A stretch of 64,000 nt of DNA from Pelobates cultripes (Eukaryota > Chordata > Amphibia > Anura > Pelobatidae): positions 261,627,505-261,691,504 of the forward strand of contig OW240915.1 of the NCBI GenBank assembly GCA_933207985.1, read 5' to 3'. Under the pieces are notes generated by a model. That model was not told the origin of the DNA. It searched no databases and saw nothing but the letters and a program-made list of their open reading frames with translations. Positions 62,641 to 64,000 of this stretch are shown here, one piece after another; the stretch's first letter is position 1, and the number at the start of each line of letters is the position of its first letter. The position numbers and the translations under genes were made by a program.

Positions 62641-64000
62641 ACACCGACTGTATTTCTTAACTCTTTTTTTTTTTTTAAACCTTTAAAGGAGCCATCTAAG
62701 GACTACTCCTAAGTCTTATTTCTCCATTAGTGGTATAAATTTTGCCCATAGTTGGCAGAATGTATTGACAGCTAATGAATTCAATCTAAAAATGGACACA
62801 ATATATATATATAAAATGTGGAAAGAAAAACTTCTGCTTTGGCTTTGTGCAGAAGGGCTGGACTAGGGCTGCTTGTGGGACTCAGGTAAGTGTCACTCCA
62901 ATTTAAAAAGGTTTTATTCTTACCCAAGGAATACCACCATAACCACTACAGCATTCCTGAGGTTATTGTGCATAGATTGCTCAGTGCACTCAACTAGGAA
63001 AAAGATAGAAAAGGGGGGAAATTTATTTTATCTCTCGAGGTCCAAGCGGAGTCTATATGTCAATGTGTTATTTACCATATCTACCTCCTGTCCATCTAGA
63101 TAGTAACTTAAGGACAGGTATCATATCAGTGTATAGATCCCCTTCCATCTGCTTTCTGGACAATTTGTCACTTTTATTTATAAAATATTTTACCAAGAAA
63201 GATACATTGAGATTTCCCTCGTTTTCAAGTATGTCCTGGGAAGTCCAGGGAAGATATTAATCACAGTACATTTTAGTTTTTTCTCAAGGCCGATGCCCCA
63301 GGCGATTCAACATTCTACATTATATCCTCAATCATGTAAATAAAGACATGATTGGCTCCTGATCTCAGGATGTGCTGATGAGATAACGTGTACAAGCAAT
63401 GAGTGTGATTCTTATGTACATTTTTTACTCACCATATGCTGAATTTTGACACGTTACTTTCCATCTTACTAATATACACATGATAGAATTTGACTACACC
63501 TCGCTGTGTCCATAGAAAATGCATACATCATGTGATTTGTTCATCCATCTGCTATGTTCTGCCCAGGTAAATATCACATACAAGTGATATGCTGCTCCTC
63601 AGTATGTCCCTAAAGAATGCATTATGGCGGATATGTGGAAATGTAATCAGAGCACGTGTGGAGCTTCATGATATCAGCACCCAATGATAATTTTCATTCA
63701 CGAAAAGACATTAATGCTCCATCATTATAACATTGCTAATCAAAGCCAGTCCTACTCCACGATAATTTTAATATCTCTTTTATCTACACACTACACAAAA
63801 GACATATGCTAGGTTAGCACGTCTTTAATATTTGCCCAACACTTTCAGGATACTCTTGCGTCACTCGGCCTATTCTAAAACTTAAGGTGACTTCAAGGGC
63901 AGCTAGTGAAAGTAAAATCGTACCCAACTTCGCTATTTATTAAGAAATAAGTTACCTTTAAAAAAATAAATACATTTAAAAAATGTCAAATCATTAAATG
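62641..64000. other. Sequence without recognised gene
   Basis: AT-rich, no supported coding frame. It contains a short L2 3'-end fragment at ~63170-63255. Confidence 0.5.
63170..63255 (-). repeat. L2 3'-end fragment
   Basis: tttataaaatattttaccaa with gaaagatacattgagatttc matches 57718-57760 (tttataaaatatttaccagg). Confidence 0.65.

Overview
This is a vertebrate nuclear genomic window, most likely from an anuran amphibian. There are no operons, the one host gene is split by GT-AG introns of 0.9-12 kb, and most of the rest is transposable elements. The organism call is an inference from the mixture: TTAA-flanked MITEs, CR1 and L2 LINEs, L1/Tx1 LINEs, Penelope-like elements, DIRS and Ngaro tyrosine-recombinase retroelements, a chromodomain Gypsy, hAT, Tc1/mariner and Tigger-like transposons.

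Host gene. Eight plus-strand exons between 5,686 and 35,836 join in frame (696 nt, 231 codons plus stop). They encode the C-terminal half of a PCTAIRE-type cyclin-dependent kinase, from the HRD catalytic loop through the T-loop and C-lobe to a tail ending RRQSIF; this best fits CDK18. The 5' exons lie upstream of the window. A 3' UTR of about 2.3 kb ends at two AATAAA signals near 38,140-38,156.

Layout. 1-5,627: L1 ends, AT-rich repeats, a ~390-bp tandem array and half of a TTAA MITE. 5,810-17,862 (intron): a Penelope-like element with a hammerhead ribozyme motif, a CR1 LINE, and a second CR1 copy invaded by an L1 that is itself invaded by a hAT. 17,984-20,292: TTAA MITEs. 20,391-29,165: a chromodomain Ty3/Gypsy element with a self-priming signature, then an L1-like segment. 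29,272-35,801: MITEs close to splice sites, a foldback repeat and a Tc1 remnant. 38,176-39,990: intergenic DNA with a foldback hairpin. 40,006-42,546: a second Penelope-like element. 42,708-48,952: a DIRS element. 48,957-61,045: a Ngaro-type element that appears split by later insertions, the largest a hAT transposon (51,858-59,352, exact 8-bp duplication) that contains a recent L1, an intact mariner and an L2 pair. 61,160-64,000: a Tigger-like MITE, a further copy of the 390-bp repeat family and unremarkable DNA.

How the parts relate. Only the kinase is a host gene. Nested insertions give a relative order in several places. The mariner (one open transposase frame, perfect terminal inverted repeats) and the 52-55 kb L1 (747-aa open frame, 15-bp duplication) look youngest. 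DIRS, Ngaro, Gypsy, both Penelope elements, CR1 and L2 are broken by stops or frameshifts.
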